A DNA stretch of 64,000 nucleotides, taken from assembly GCF_014646695.1 (NCBI RefSeq), contig NZ_BMNT01000005.1, positions 193,654-257,653 of the forward strand, in the 5' to 3' direction. Positions 45,436-54,968 of this stretch are shown piece after piece. Position numbers and translations under genes: made by a program. The stretch's first letter is position 1; every line of letters starts with the position of its first letter. The DNA comes from Sphaerisporangium melleum (lineage in GTDB: Bacteria > Actinomycetota > Actinomycetes > Streptosporangiales > Streptosporangiaceae). Below the pieces are notes generated by a model, which ran no database searches, was not told the DNA's origin, and was given only the letters and a program-made list of their open reading frames with translations.

Positions 45436-45813
45436 GTGCATGCTTTCGATGTGCTCGGCGACCCGGTCCGCCGCAGGATCCTGGAGCTGCTCGCCGACGG
45501 CGAGAAGACCTCGGGTGCGGTGTGCAAGGTCATCCAGGAGGAGTTCGGCATCTCCCAGCCGGCCGTCTCGCAGCACCTGCGGGTGCTGCGCGACAGCGGC
45601 TTCGCGACGGTGCGCCCCGAGGGCACCCGCCGCCTGTACGCGGTGAACGCCGAACCGCTGCGCGACATCGACGCATGGCTGGACCGCTTCCGGCGCTTCT
45701 GGACTCCGCACCTGAACGCGCTGGCGACAGAGCTGGCCCGCGGCAAACGCGAACGCCGGCTCAGCGAGCAGAGCGAAGAACCACGACAGAAGGAATCCCC
45801 GTGCTCGACGTAG
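45436..45813 (+). CDS. ArsR-family transcriptional regulator
   Basis: A 125-residue winged-helix regulator. It begins HAFDVLGDPVRRRILELLADG, with recognition helix GISQPAVSQHLRVLRDSGF and wing RPEGTRRLYAV. No metal-binding ELCV motif is present, so it belongs to the non-metal group usually paired with an SRPBCC/AHSA1 protein. That partner follows with a 13-bp overlap. The C-terminal helix is charged. The GTG start follows a promoter at leaderless distance. It probably represses its own two-gene operon. Confidence 0.9.
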   Translation: MHAFDVLGDPVRRRILELLADGEKTSGAVCKVIQEEFGISQPAVSQHLRVLRDSGFATVRPEGTRRLYAVNAEPLRDIDAWLDRFRRFWTPHLNALATELARGKRERRLSEQSEEPRQKESPCST

Positions 45814-46448
45814 ACGTCACTCACCAGATCAACTCCGTACGCCGCCAGGTGGGCTCGCGCACCCTGGAGGCGGGCGAGGCGCGCACCGTCACGATCAGCC
45901 AGTCCTACGACACCACGCTGGAAGACCTGTGGGACGCCTGCACCAATCCCGAGCGCATCCCGCGCTGGTTCCTGCCCGTCTCCGGCGAGCTGCGCCTGCA
46001 TGGGCGCTACCAGATCGAGGGCAACGCGGGCGGCGTCGTCGAGCGCTGCGACGCGCCGAAGAGCTTCGCCATCACCTGGGAGATGGGTGACCAGGTGAGC
46101 TGGGTCGAGGTCCGGCTGACCCCCGAGGACGACGGCCGCACCCGGTTCGAGCTGGAGCACACCGCCCTGGTCGGCGACCACTGGGACCAGTTCGGCCCCG
46201 GCGCGGTCGGCATCGGCTGGGACATGACCGTCATGGGCCTGGCCCTCCACCTGTCCAGCGGGGAGGCCAACGACCCCGAGGCGTCGGCCGCCTGGGTGGC
46301 CTCGGACGAGGCCAGGGTCTTCATGAAGCTGAGCAGCGACCTGTGGGGCGAGGCGGACGCGGCGTCCGGCACCGACCCGGCCACGGCGCGCGCCGCCGCC
46401 GACCGCACCTTCGCCGCCTACACCGGCGCCCCTCCCACCGAGTCCTGA
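45801..46448 (+). CDS. SRPBCC (AHSA1-like) protein
   Basis: A 215-residue helix-grip protein. The activator-of-Hsp90-like core runs from VTISQSYDTTLEDLWDACTNPERIPRWF through RFELEHTALVG and ends in IGWDMTVMGLALHL. Such proteins bind hydrophobic ligands in a cavity, and pairing with ArsR regulators is very common in actinobacteria; the ligand is unknown. The GTG at 45801 has AAGGA six bases upstream and overlaps the arsR end, which decides against longer readings. It converges on the histidine kinase gene across 235 bp with nothing recognisable. Confidence 0.88.
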   Translation: MLDVDVTHQINSVRRQVGSRTLEAGEARTVTISQSYDTTLEDLWDACTNPERIPRWFLPVSGELRLHGRYQIEGNAGGVVERCDAPKSFAITWEMGDQVSWVEVRLTPEDDGRTRFELEHTALVGDHWDQFGPGAVGIGWDMTVMGLALHLSSGEANDPEASAAWVASDEARVFMKLSSDLWGEADAASGTDPATARAAADRTFAAYTGAPPTES

Positions 46449-46683
46449 CCCCGCTTCCGCCGGCGCTCGGGTGGGCGGGAGCGGCTCCCATGCTGGTCGC
46501 CGTGCTCCTCGCCGAGGCACGCGGCAAGCTCGCCCCCCTCCCGCGCATGGCCCGCGCCCGCTTCCGCCGCCCGCGCGACGTCCATGGCCTGTCCGAGGAA
46601 GGTTGACGGGACGTACCGAGGGCGTGCCTCCCTGCGGAGGACCAGGCGGTGACGACCGGGGGCATCGGAGAGTTGGGGGCGCG

Positions 46684-48225
46684 TCAGCGGCGGGAAGTCG
46701 GCTGGTGGCCCGCGGAGCCTGGATCACGCGGCGGCGGGCCGGCGGGCGACAGGGGCAGCCGCACGACGAAGCACGCGCCGGGCGAGGCGTCCTCGACGGT
46801 GAGCGTTCCGTGGTGGGCGGCCACGATCGCGCGGCATATCGCAAGCCCCAGGCCGGTGCCGCGGGGGTCCTTGCCGTGGCCGTCGCTCAACCGGACGAAA
46901 AGCTGGAAGATCCGTTCCCGGTCCTCCGGGAGGATGCCCGCCCCGTCGTCGGCCACGGTCAGGACCGCCATCTCGCCGTCCCGCCCGACGCTCACCTCGA
47001 CGCGCGACTCCGCGTGCCGCCGGGCGTTGTTCACCAGGTTGGTGAGCAACTGGGTCAGCTGCAGGGAGTTGCCGGTGACGGTCGTCCCCTCCTCGGCCAG
47101 GACGTCCACCGGCACCGCGGAGCCGGCTCCGGTGATCTCACGCCGCACCAGCGCCCCGAGGTCCACCTGCTCGGGCGGGGTGGGGACGGCCGTACGTATG
47201 CGCGCCAGCACCAGCATGTCGTCGATCAACGCCTGGAGTCGGCCCACGGTGCACAAGGCAGTGGTGATGGCCTCCCGCGGATCGACCTCGTCCGGGTACA
47301 GCAGCGCCTCCTCCATCTGGGTGCGCATGCCCGTGACCGGAGTCCTGAACTCGTGCGAGACGCAGTAGGCGAACTGCCGCTGCTGTTCCACTGCCTGTTC
47401 CAGGCGGGCGAGGGTCTGGTTGGCCGTTCGGGCGAGCTGCCCGATCTCGTCGTCGCGGGACGGCTCGGGCACCCGCAGGCTCAGATCGGTGACGCTGATC
47501 TCCGCCATGCGCGCCCGGATGGCCTCCACCGGCCGCAGCGCACGGCCGATCAGACTCCAGGCCGCCCAGGCCGCGAGGAGCACGGCCGCGAGGACCGCCC
47601 CGGCGATGAACAGTTCGGTCCTCTGGAGGGAGAGCAGCGGAGGCTGGATCGTGCCCGCGTAGACGATGTGCGGCTCCCCCGACCAGAGCACGCGGGCTTC
47701 GTGCGGAGAGACCCGGATGGCGGCGAGCAGCAGGCAGCGGGCGGGAGAGCATTGCCGGAGGTGGAGGATGCGGCCGTCGAGCGGCGGCCGGACCTCGCTC
47801 AGCGGGCCGGAGCCGGCCGCGCGGCTGGCCGCGACCACCCGGCCCCTGGAGTCGACGAGTTGGAGCAGATCGACCGGTTCCGACAGGGCGGGCCGCGGGG
47901 CCTCGCCCGGCTTCATGGAGGCGATCCAGGCGGCGGCCACCCGTTGCGCGTCCTGGAAGCCGTCCTCCTGGTCCTTCGTGTGCAGTCCGATGTCGACGCC
48001 TATCCCGATGACGGCGAAGGCGACCAGCGCCACCGCCGTGATCGTCCTGGTTGCGCGGGCCTGGATCGAGGACCGGCGCACGTTGGTCGCCGACGTTCCG
48101 CCCTGCGCGTCCGGGAAGGCGTTCTCCTGGTCCCTCTTGCGCCGTCCGATGTCGACGCCTATCCCGACGACGGCGAAGGCGACCAGCGCCAGCGCCGTGA
48201 CGGACCTGGTGACGCGGGCCTGCAT
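46684..48225 (-). CDS. Orphan sensor histidine kinase with duplicated N-terminal membrane segment
   Basis: A 513-residue membrane kinase. Residues 1-53 and 54-106 are copies of the same TM-containing module (VALVAFAVIGIGVDIG in one, LALVAFAVVGIGVDIG in the other). An outer sensor region of about 100 residues, a second membrane helix (LFIAGAVLAAVLLAAWAAW) and a HAMP domain follow. HisKA has the phospho-His in SHEFRTPVTG near residue 285. The HATPase has NLVNNARRHA, DDGAGI and GTGLGLAI. No response regulator is adjacent. The start is uncertain. I use the ATG at 48225, but the GTG at 48081, the equivalent point in the second copy, may be the ancestral start, leaving the outer copy as a relic. 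The duplication puts two membrane helices before the sensor, changing predicted topology. Confidence 0.85.
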   Translation of the reverse strand: MQARVTRSVTALALVAFAVVGIGVDIGRRKRDQENAFPDAQGGTSATNVRRSSIQARATRTITAVALVAFAVIGIGVDIGLHTKDQEDGFQDAQRVAAAWIASMKPGEAPRPALSEPVDLLQLVDSRGRVVAASRAAGSGPLSEVRPPLDGRILHLRQCSPARCLLLAAIRVSPHEARVLWSGEPHIVYAGTIQPPLLSLQRTELFIAGAVLAAVLLAAWAAWSLIGRALRPVEAIRARMAEISVTDLSLRVPEPSRDDEIGQLARTANQTLARLEQAVEQQRQFAYCVSHEFRTPVTGMRTQMEEALLYPDEVDPREAITTALCTVGRLQALIDDMLVLARIRTAVPTPPEQVDLGALVRREITGAGSAVPVDVLAEEGTTVTGNSLQLTQLLTNLVNNARRHAESRVEVSVGRDGEMAVLTVADDGAGILPEDRERIFQLFVRLSDGHGKDPRGTGLGLAICRAIVAAHHGTLTVEDASPGACFVVRLPLSPAGPPPRDPGSAGHQPTSRR

Positions 48226-48259
48226 CGAGCACTGGCGGATACCGGTCGCCAACGTTCCC
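47942..48259. repeat. 159-bp in-frame tandem duplication in the kinase gene
   Basis: Two direct copies (about 47942-48100 and 48101-48259) have a period of 159 bp, 53 codons. The block GTCGACGCCTATCCCGA occurs at 47992 and 48151, followed by a further near-identical run. Divergence is modest, so the event is fairly recent, and the frame has been kept. Confidence 0.88.
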
Positions 48260-48573
48260 CCTGAAGATGATCTGCTGCCCTGGCCGGACACCGGCCCGCG
48301 GAGGCCGGTGCGGTCGCCACCTTCGAACGGTGGCGCTTCCACCCTCCGATCGGCGGACCGGTCATCGCGCCTGTGGAACTCCCTGGTCAGGACCCGGGGA
48401 TCAGCCCCCGGTGAGTGCGCCAGGGAGTGCCGGGGCGGCACGGGACCTCCGGGGGTGAGCCCTGTACAGTCACTGGTACCGGCTCGCGCCATCTGCAGGG
48501 ACGCCGCAGATCATCGCCCTGGACACTCCCCCGCAATCAGAGATTCATCTCTAGATCGGGATATCGAGCACGT
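48226..48573. other. Divergent intergenic region: histidine kinase / LAL regulator
   Basis: About 350 bp. The kinase frame remains open through much of it, but the encoded residues (Arg/Pro/Gly-rich) look non-coding and no ribosome-binding site supports starts there. The outer end of the 159-bp duplication reaches about 48259. I see no clear operator or promoter. Confidence 0.4.
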
Positions 48574-51342
48574 ATGCTCCCAGACTTCCGCAAAACCCAG
48601 TTGTTCGGGCGCCGGTACGAGTGCGAGGTGCTCGACCGGCTGCTCGGCAAGGTGCGAGCCGGCGGCTGCGGCACGCTGGTGATCCGCGCCGAACCCGGGA
48701 ACGGGAAATCCGCGTTGCTCGGCTACGCGGCCGATCAGGCCACGGGGTTCCAGCAGGCCCGCACGGGCGGCGTGGAGCCGGAGATGGAACTGGCCTTCGC
48801 CGGCCTGCAACAGCTCTGCGTGCCGATGCTCGGCCTGCTGGACCGCCTGCCCGGTCGTCAGCGGGAGGCGCTCCAGGTCGCGTTCGGCCTCAGCGAAGGC
48901 CCCACCCCCGACCGGTTCCTGATCGGGCTCGGACTGCTCACCCTGCTCTCGGAGGCCGCCACCGAACGCCCGCTGATCTGCCTCATCGACGACGCCTCAT
49001 GGCTGGACCGGGCGTCCCTGCTGTGCCTGGCCTTCGTCGCGCGCCGCCTGATGGCCGAGCAGATCGCCCTGCTGTTCGCCGTACGCGACCAGGCCACCGC
49101 ACGCGACCAGGACGCCATGCGGGACCTGGCCGGCCTGCCGGAGCTGCGGGTCAAGGGGATCCCCGACAGCGACGCGCGCATGCTGCTGGACACGGTCATC
49201 CCCGGCAAGGTGGACGAGCGGGTGCGCGACAGGATCGTCTCCGAGGCGCGTGGCAACCCCCTCGCACTGCTGGAACTACCCAACGCCATGACCTCGGAAG
49301 AACTCGCGGGTGGCTTCGGCCTGCCCGACAGCCGGCCCGTCCCCCGGCGCGTCGAGCAGAGCTACCGCCGGCGGCTGGAGGCGCTGCCGGACGACACCCG
49401 GCTGCTTCTGCTGGCCGCGGCGGCCGACCCGCTCGGCGACGTCCCGCTGCTCTGGCGTACCGCCGAACGACTCGGCATCGGCCCGGCCGCGGCCACGCCC
49501 GCCGAAGCCGCCCAGCTCGTCGAGATCGGCACCCGCGTGCGGTTCCGGCACCCGCTCGTCCGCTCGGCCGTGTACGGTGCGGCTCCGCTGTCCGAGCGCC
49601 AGCGGGTGCACCGGGCGATCGCCGACTCCATCGACGCGACCGCCTCCCCCGACCGCCGGGCTTGCCACCTGGGCAAGGCGGTGAGCGGACCCGATGAGGC
49701 GGTGGCCCATGAACTGGCCTGTTCCGCAGAGCGGGCCAAGGCACGCGGGGGCGTCGCCGCCGCCGCCGCGTTCCTGCAGCGGGCCACCGAGCTCACCCCT
49801 GACCCGAAGGACCGGGGAGCACGGGCGCTCGCCGCCGCCCAGGCCAAGTTCGAGGCCGCCGCCCTGGACACGGCGTACGAGCTGCTGGCCATCGCCGACA
49901 CCTGCCCGCTGGACGACCTGCAGCGGGCCCGGCTGGAGCGGCTACGCGGCCAGCTCGCCTTCCTGCGCGATCGCGGGCGGGACGCGCCGCCGCTGCTGCT
50001 GGCCGCCGCCGCGCGGCTGGCTCCTCTGGACGCCGTACTGGCCCGCGACACCTACCTGGAGGCCGTGCTCGCCGCGCGTTACGTGGGAGATGTGGAGGGC
50101 GTGCTGACGGCGACGGCGCGGGCCGCACGTGCGGCTCCCCCACCCCCCGATCCGCCACGGCCGGCCGACCTCATGCTGGACGGGGTGGTGACCCGGCTCA
50201 CCGAGGGATATGTCCCGGCCGTGCCGCTGCTGCACAAGGCTCTTCGGGGATACGGCGAGGAACTGCGCGATCTCACCCCTGACTCGTTGATGTGCACCCT
50301 CGCGGCGATGGATCTGTGGGAGGACCGGGCATGGGAGGAGCTGGCGCACACACAGGTCCAGCTCGCTCGCGAAGCGGGCATGCTCAGCCTGCTCCCCACG
50401 ACGCTCGACTTCCTCGCCGAGTTCTATCTCCAGTCCGGCGACGTTCCCGAGTGCCAAGCCCTGCTGGACGAGGCCACCGCGCCCACCTCGCGCTACGATC
50501 GCCTGCCGCCGATCCTCGCCCCGATCATGCTGCTCGCCTGGCAGGGAGACGAGGTGGGCACCATGCGCCTGATCGACGACGTCATCCAGGACGCCATCGC
50601 ACGAGGGGAGCGGGTCGCGGCCGTGCTCGGCGAGTACGCCAAGGCGGTGCTGAACAACGGCCTGACCCGGTACGACGAAGCGCTGGCCGCCGCGCGGAAC
50701 GCGGGGGACGACAAGGAGCCGGTCGTGTCGTCCTGGTCGCTGCCCGAGCTCATCGAGGCCGCCGCGCACAGCGGCCGGCCCGAGGCCGGACTGCCCGCCC
50801 TGGAACGGCTCACCAGGTGCGCGAGAGCCGGCGGGACGGACTGGGCGCTCGGGATGGAGGCGCGATCGCGCGCTCTGCTGAGCGAGGGCCCGCAGGCCGA
50901 GACCCACTACCGAGAGGCGGTCGAGCGGCTCGGCCGGACCAGGATGAGCGCGCAACTCGCCCGCACCCGGCTGAACTTCGGCGAATGGCTGCGGAGGGAG
51001 AACGACCGCCGGGCCGCCCGCGAGCAGCTGCGCCGCGCGTACGAGACCTTCACCGAGATGGGCGCCAGAGGTTTCGCCGAACGCGCCCGCAGGGAGCTGC
51101 TCGCCACCGGCGAGACGGTCAGCGTGCCGGCGACGGCGGTCGAGAACCGCCTCACCGCCCAGGAGGCACAGATAGCGCGCATGGCCGCGTCAGGGGACAG
51201 CAACCCCGAGATCGCCGCCAGGTTGTTCATCAGCCCGCGCACCGTCGAGTGGCATCTGCGCAAGGTGTTCACCAAGCTCGACATCACCTCACGCCGCCAG
51301 CTCCGCCGCGCGCTCCCCCCGCACGCGGTCGTCCCAGCCTGA
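48574..51342 (+). CDS. LuxR-family LAL regulator 1
   Basis: A 922-residue large ATP-binding LuxR regulator (MalT/STAND-like). The N-terminal ATPase has Walker A IRAEPGNGKSALLG and Walker B LICLIDDASWLD. The middle 500 residues are helical, TPR-like repeats. The C-terminus is a LuxR HTH: LTAQEAQIARMAASG, then NPEIAARLFISPRTVEWHLRKVF. LALs activate transcription after inducer and ATP binding, often of catabolic or antibiotic genes. The ATG at 48574 begins at a typical boundary; its ribosome-binding site is weak. A paralogue lies 0.9 kb downstream. It is divergent from the orphan kinase and ends at a strong terminator. Confidence 0.9.
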   Translation: MLPDFRKTQLFGRRYECEVLDRLLGKVRAGGCGTLVIRAEPGNGKSALLGYAADQATGFQQARTGGVEPEMELAFAGLQQLCVPMLGLLDRLPGRQREALQVAFGLSEGPTPDRFLIGLGLLTLLSEAATERPLICLIDDASWLDRASLLCLAFVARRLMAEQIALLFAVRDQATARDQDAMRDLAGLPELRVKGIPDSDARMLLDTVIPGKVDERVRDRIVSEARGNPLALLELPNAMTSEELAGGFGLPDSRPVPRRVEQSYRRRLEALPDDTRLLLLAAAADPLGDVPLLWRTAERLGIGPAAATPAEAAQLVEIGTRVRFRHPLVRSAVYGAAPLSERQRVHRAIADSIDATASPDRRACHLGKAVSGPDEAVAHELACSAERAKARGGVAAAAAFLQRATELTPDPKDRGARALAAAQAKFEAAALDTAYELLAIADTCPLDDLQRARLERLRGQLAFLRDRGRDAPPLLLAAAARLAPLDAVLARDTYLEAVLAARYVGDVEGVLTATARAARAAPPPPDPPRPADLMLDGVVTRLTEGYVPAVPLLHKALRGYGEELRDLTPDSLMCTLAAMDLWEDRAWEELAHTQVQLAREAGMLSLLPTTLDFLAEFYLQSGDVPECQALLDEATAPTSRYDRLPPILAPIMLLAWQGDEVGTMRLIDDVIQDAIARGERVAAVLGEYAKAVLNNGLTRYDEALAAARNAGDDKEPVVSSWSLPELIEAAAHSGRPEAGLPALERLTRCARAGGTDWALGMEARSRALLSEGPQAETHYREAVERLGRTRMSAQLARTRLNFGEWLRRENDRRAAREQLRRAYETFTEMGARGFAERARRELLATGETVSVPATAVENRLTAQEAQIARMAASGDSNPEIAARLFISPRTVEWHLRKVFTKLDITSRRQLRRALPPHAVVPA

Positions 51343-51361
51343 CCTGCTGACAGAACCCGGC

Positions 51362-51403
51362 TGCATGATCCTCCGCGCGCCATACCGCGCGGAGGATCAT
51401 GCA
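51362..51403. terminator. Bidirectional hairpin between convergent LAL 1 and TetR genes
   Basis: Perfect 18-bp arms surround a 6-nt loop (CCATAC). The outer TGCATGATC and closing GATCATGCACCTC equal those of the hairpin at 1437-1476, while the inner stem differs. It lies 19 bp after the LAL stop and 2 bp before the TetR stop. Confidence 0.8.
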
Positions 51404-51405
51404 CC

Positions 51406-52029
51406 TCACCCGGCGGGCCGGTCTCTGACTCCGTGCTCCCCGTCGGTGCGCCAGGCCAGGAGCAGCGCGCGCAGGGCTTGGTCGGCCAGGCGAGCGGCCC
51501 GGGGGAAGCCGATCGTGCCGATCTGGCCCAGGCTCGCCATGCCGTGCATGGTCCCCCAGGCGACCTCGGCGATCTCCATCGGGTCGGTCATGGGGACCCG
51601 GTGCGCGGCGGCCCAGCCGGTCAGGAGGTCGAGGACGAGCCGGGTGACCGGTTCAGCGGCTCGGAACCGGTCGTCCGCGTCGACGGTCGCGTCGTTCATC
51701 AGCTGGTACAGGTGCGGGTTGGCGCCGGCGAACGCGACGTACGCCCGCCCTGTGTCGAGCACGCGGTCGTCGACCGTGACGGCGCGACCGGCGACCGAGG
51801 CCATCTGGGCGTGCAACCGCTCGTAGCCGGCCTCGACCAGTGCGAGCAGCAGAGCGCCCTTGCCGGTGAAGTGCTGGTACACCACCGGCGCGGTGTACTC
51901 GACCTCGCCGGCGATGCGCCTGACGGTGAGGGCGGAGACGCCTTCACGCTCCAGGATCTCCGACGCGACCGCGATGAGACGGCTGCGGGCGTTGGCCCGT
52001 TCCCGTTCGCGTCGCGTGCTGGTCGACAT
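51406..52029 (-). CDS. TetR/AcrR-family regulator
   Basis: A 207-residue TetR repressor. The HTH reads RLIAVASEILEREGVSALTVRRIAGEVEYTAPVVYQHF, and the C-terminal ligand domain (TetR_C group) has GWAAAHRVPMTDPMEIAEVAWGTMHG. The ATG at 52029 has AAGGGGAGAG just upstream. It is divergent from the second LAL gene with paired TAAC...GTTA palindromes between, so it probably represses itself and that LAL. The ligand is unknown. Confidence 0.88.
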   Translation of the reverse strand: MSTSTRRERERANARSRLIAVASEILEREGVSALTVRRIAGEVEYTAPVVYQHFTGKGALLLALVEAGYERLHAQMASVAGRAVTVDDRVLDTGRAYVAFAGANPHLYQLMNDATVDADDRFRAAEPVTRLVLDLLTGWAAAHRVPMTDPMEIAEVAWGTMHGMASLGQIGTIGFPRAARLADQALRALLLAWRTDGEHGVRDRPAG

Positions 52030-52166
52030 CTCTCCCCTTGGCCACCACTGTGCGCTCGATCGTAACGTCGTGCGCCAGGGCCGGGGCAGCCGGCCTGCCG
52101 AGGGCCTGGCCGCATCCCCGCGACGCGACCGAAGCGGTTGACAACCTTCGACGCCCTCACGATATT

Positions 52167-52196
52167 TAACGGCGTTCGGAAACCTAACGCTGTTAG
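52167..52196. promoter_or_regulatory. TetR-type operator pair before LAL 2
   Basis: TAACGGCGTT (52167-52176) and AACGCTGTTA (52186-52195) are inverted 10-bp arms with one mismatch. The right half is itself a perfect CTAAC-GCT-GTTAG palindrome (52184-52196). The site lies 25 bp before the LAL start and 138 bp upstream of the TetR start. Confidence 0.6.
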
Positions 52197-52220
52197 ACAG
52201 CAAATGCGGAAGGCTCTCCC

Positions 52221-54920
52221 ATGCGCTTCGTGGCCCGAATGGCCGAATTGGACGAGATCGGGCGGTTGACCGAGTCGGCGGCCAAGGGACGCGGCGGCGC
52301 CGTTCTGGTGCTCGGTGAGGCGGGAATCGGCAAGTCGGCGCTCATCGAGGCCGCCATGGGGACGCTCGGCACGTGGCTGATCCTGCGGGCCGACGGCACG
52401 GAGTTCGAGAGAGAGCTGCCCTACGCGGCCGTCCACCAGATGTGCGCGCCGGTCCTGGAGCACCGCGCCGCGCTTCCCGAGCCGCAACGGCTGGCCCTGG
52501 AGTCGGTGTTCGGACTCGGCCCCGGGGTCGCATCGAGTCCGCTGCTGTTCCATCTCGCGGTTCTGAGCCTGCTGAACGAGCTCGCGCGGCAGCGACCCGT
52601 GCTCTGCGTCGTGGACGACGCCCAGTGGATCGACGCCAGCTCACGCCAGGTGCTGACCTTCGTCGCGCGGCGCATCGCCGCCGAGCGGATCGCGATGGTG
52701 TTCGCCGCACGCGACGCCGGCACGGTCTCCGACCTCGCCGATCTCCCGCACCTGCCCCTCGCCGGTCTGAGCGACAGCGATGCCCGAACCCTGCTGAGCG
52801 CGACGGTGAGCCACAAACTGGACGACGAGGTGCTCGACCGGCTCCTGGCCGAGTCCCATGGCAACCCGCTGGCGCTGGTGGAGTTCGCGCACGAGATCGG
52901 GCCGTTGGGCCTGCCGGACGTGCGCGACCGGCCCCGGACCGGCGTCGTCGACACGCTGGAGGCCCAGTTCGTCCGCCGCCTGCGGGGGCTGTCGCCGCAG
53001 GCGCGGTCGCTGGTCGTGCTCGCCGCGGCGGAGCCGGTCGGCGACCTCGGCCTGCTGGGTCGAGCGGCGAGGATCCTCGGGCAGGACCCGGCCGATCTGG
53101 CCGCCGCGGAGGACGCCGACCTGGTCGTTCTCGGACCGCGGCTGCGCTTCCGCCATCCGCTCGTGCGTGCCGCGGCGTACGGGTCGGCGACCGCGGGAGA
53201 GCGCCGTCGCGCGCATGCGGCGCTCGCCGAGGCCACCGATCCGCGGATCGACCCCGATCGCCGCGCCTGGCACCGGGCCCACGCGGTCGCCGACGGCGAC
53301 GAGGACGCCGCGGCCGAGCTGGAGCGGTCCGCCGACCGGGCACGGCACCGCGGCGGGTTCGCCGCGGCGGCGGCGTTCCTCGAACGCGCCGGGCACCTGA
53401 CGCCCGATCCCGCCCGCCAGGGCGGCCGGTTGCTCGCCGCCGCCAAGCTGAGGCTGCAGGCCGGTGCCCCGGCCGAATCCCGCGAGCTGGTACGACAGGC
53501 CGAACGCCGCCCGCTGGACGCCCGCGACCGTGTGACGGGGCGCCTGCTGCGCGCGCGGATCGACTTCCACGTCGCCCGCAGCCCGGAGGCGACCTCCGCG
53601 CTCGTCGACGCCGCCGTGGACCTTGAGCCGGACCTGGCCAGGGAGACCTACCTGGAGGCGTTCGCGTCGTTCATGTTCAACGACAACCTGCCCGGCAGGC
53701 TCAGGCGACTCGCCGTCCGCGTGCGGGAGCAGGCGCCGCGGCGCCACCCGGCCCGGCCGGTCGACCTCCTGCTCGACGCGCTTCTCGACCAGGTCCTCCT
53801 CCCGGCCCGGGAGGCGGTCCCCTCGATGCGCCGGGCGGTGGCCGCGTTCCGTGAGGCGTCCGCTTCGCCGACGGCGAGCCCCTGGTGGATGGAGCTCGTC
53901 TGCCAGATGGCCATGGACCTGAGCGACGCCGAGGCGATGGAAGAACTCGCGAACCGCCAGGTGGAACTGGCACGACGTCAGGGTGCGTTCGCCCTGCTGC
54001 CGCAGGCCCTGCGGTACCAGGCCATCGCCGGCACCGCCCTCGGCCGGTTCGACGACGCCGACGCGAGCCTCGGTGAAGCCCGCGCGGTCGACGAGGCGGC
54101 GGGGACGGCCGGCCTCGCCGGCGCCGAACTCGTCCTCACCACCTGGCGTGGTGACGCCGACCGGTACAGGGAACTGCAGGAGACGCTGCGGAGCCGGGTG
54201 GGCCCCTTCGAGCTCGTCGCCGAGTTCTACGCCACCGCGGTGCTCCGCAACGGTCTCGGCGACTACGCGGCCGCCCTCGACGCCGCGCTCGCGGCGCAGC
54301 GCCGGCAACAGGCCGGTTCCTACGTCATCTGGCATCTCGACGGAGAGCTCGTCGAGGCCGCCGCCCGCACCGGGCGCCACGACGAGGCGGCCATGGCCAT
54401 GGAGCGGATCGACGCCGTGGCCCGGATGCACCCCACTCCGTGGGCCATCGCCACGCGACAGCGCGCACGGGCGCTCCTGGCTTCCGGGGCGGAGGCCGAG
54501 GCCCTGTACCGGGACGCCGTCGAGCGGCTCGCCGAGAGCGCGGTGCGGGTCTTCCATGCCCGCGCCCGCCTGACGTTCGGTGAGTGGCTGCGCCGCGAAG
54601 GCCGCCGCGCGGAGGCGCGGGTCGAACTCCGCGCCGCACACGAGATGCTGTCCGCGATCGGCTCGCGAGCGTTCGCCGACCGCGCCGCCCGCGAGCTCCT
54701 CGCCACGGGCGAGCGTCCCCGCCGGGACGGCACGAACCCGCTGGACGAACTCACCGGGCAGGAGCGGCTCATCGCCGGCAAGGTCGCCGCCGGGGCGACG
54801 TCCAAGGAGGTGGCCGCCACGCTGTTCCTCAGTCCTCGCACGATCGACGCCCACCTGCGGAACACCTATCGCAAGCTCGACATCTCCTCTCGCCGTCAGC
54901 TGCGCACCTTCTTCTCGTGA
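52221..54920 (+). CDS. LuxR-family LAL regulator 2
   Basis: An 899-residue LAL paralogue of the protein encoded at 48574. Walker A is VLGEAGIGKSALIE, Walker B VLCVVDDAQWID, and the C-terminal HTH is LTGQERLIAGKVAAG then TSKEVAATLFLSPRTIDAHLRNTY. Both proteins share a region before the HTH (FGEWLRRE...RELLATGE), so they arose by duplication. GGAAGG precedes the ATG. A TetR operator pair in front indicates repression by the divergent TetR. Targets are unknown; the nearest downstream gene is a convergent secreted SRPBCC protein. Confidence 0.9.
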   Translation: MRFVARMAELDEIGRLTESAAKGRGGAVLVLGEAGIGKSALIEAAMGTLGTWLILRADGTEFERELPYAAVHQMCAPVLEHRAALPEPQRLALESVFGLGPGVASSPLLFHLAVLSLLNELARQRPVLCVVDDAQWIDASSRQVLTFVARRIAAERIAMVFAARDAGTVSDLADLPHLPLAGLSDSDARTLLSATVSHKLDDEVLDRLLAESHGNPLALVEFAHEIGPLGLPDVRDRPRTGVVDTLEAQFVRRLRGLSPQARSLVVLAAAEPVGDLGLLGRAARILGQDPADLAAAEDADLVVLGPRLRFRHPLVRAAAYGSATAGERRRAHAALAEATDPRIDPDRRAWHRAHAVADGDEDAAAELERSADRARHRGGFAAAAAFLERAGHLTPDPARQGGRLLAAAKLRLQAGAPAESRELVRQAERRPLDARDRVTGRLLRARIDFHVARSPEATSALVDAAVDLEPDLARETYLEAFASFMFNDNLPGRLRRLAVRVREQAPRRHPARPVDLLLDALLDQVLLPAREAVPSMRRAVAAFREASASPTASPWWMELVCQMAMDLSDAEAMEELANRQVELARRQGAFALLPQALRYQAIAGTALGRFDDADASLGEARAVDEAAGTAGLAGAELVLTTWRGDADRYRELQETLRSRVGPFELVAEFYATAVLRNGLGDYAAALDAALAAQRRQQAGSYVIWHLDGELVEAAARTGRHDEAAMAMERIDAVARMHPTPWAIATRQRARALLASGAEAEALYRDAVERLAESAVRVFHARARLTFGEWLRREGRRAEARVELRAAHEMLSAIGSRAFADRAARELLATGERPRRDGTNPLDELTGQERLIAGKVAAGATSKEVAATLFLSPRTIDAHLRNTYRKLDISSRRQLRTFFS

Positions 54921-54968
54921 CGCCATCACGCCCCCCTGACGCCGCCTTCTCCTCGCAGTGGCCTTCGC

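Noticed and set aside
48226-48492. N-terminal extension of the histidine kinase to 48492
   Set aside because: The residues are low-complexity Arg/Pro/Gly without a start signal, and a membrane helix normally begins such proteins.
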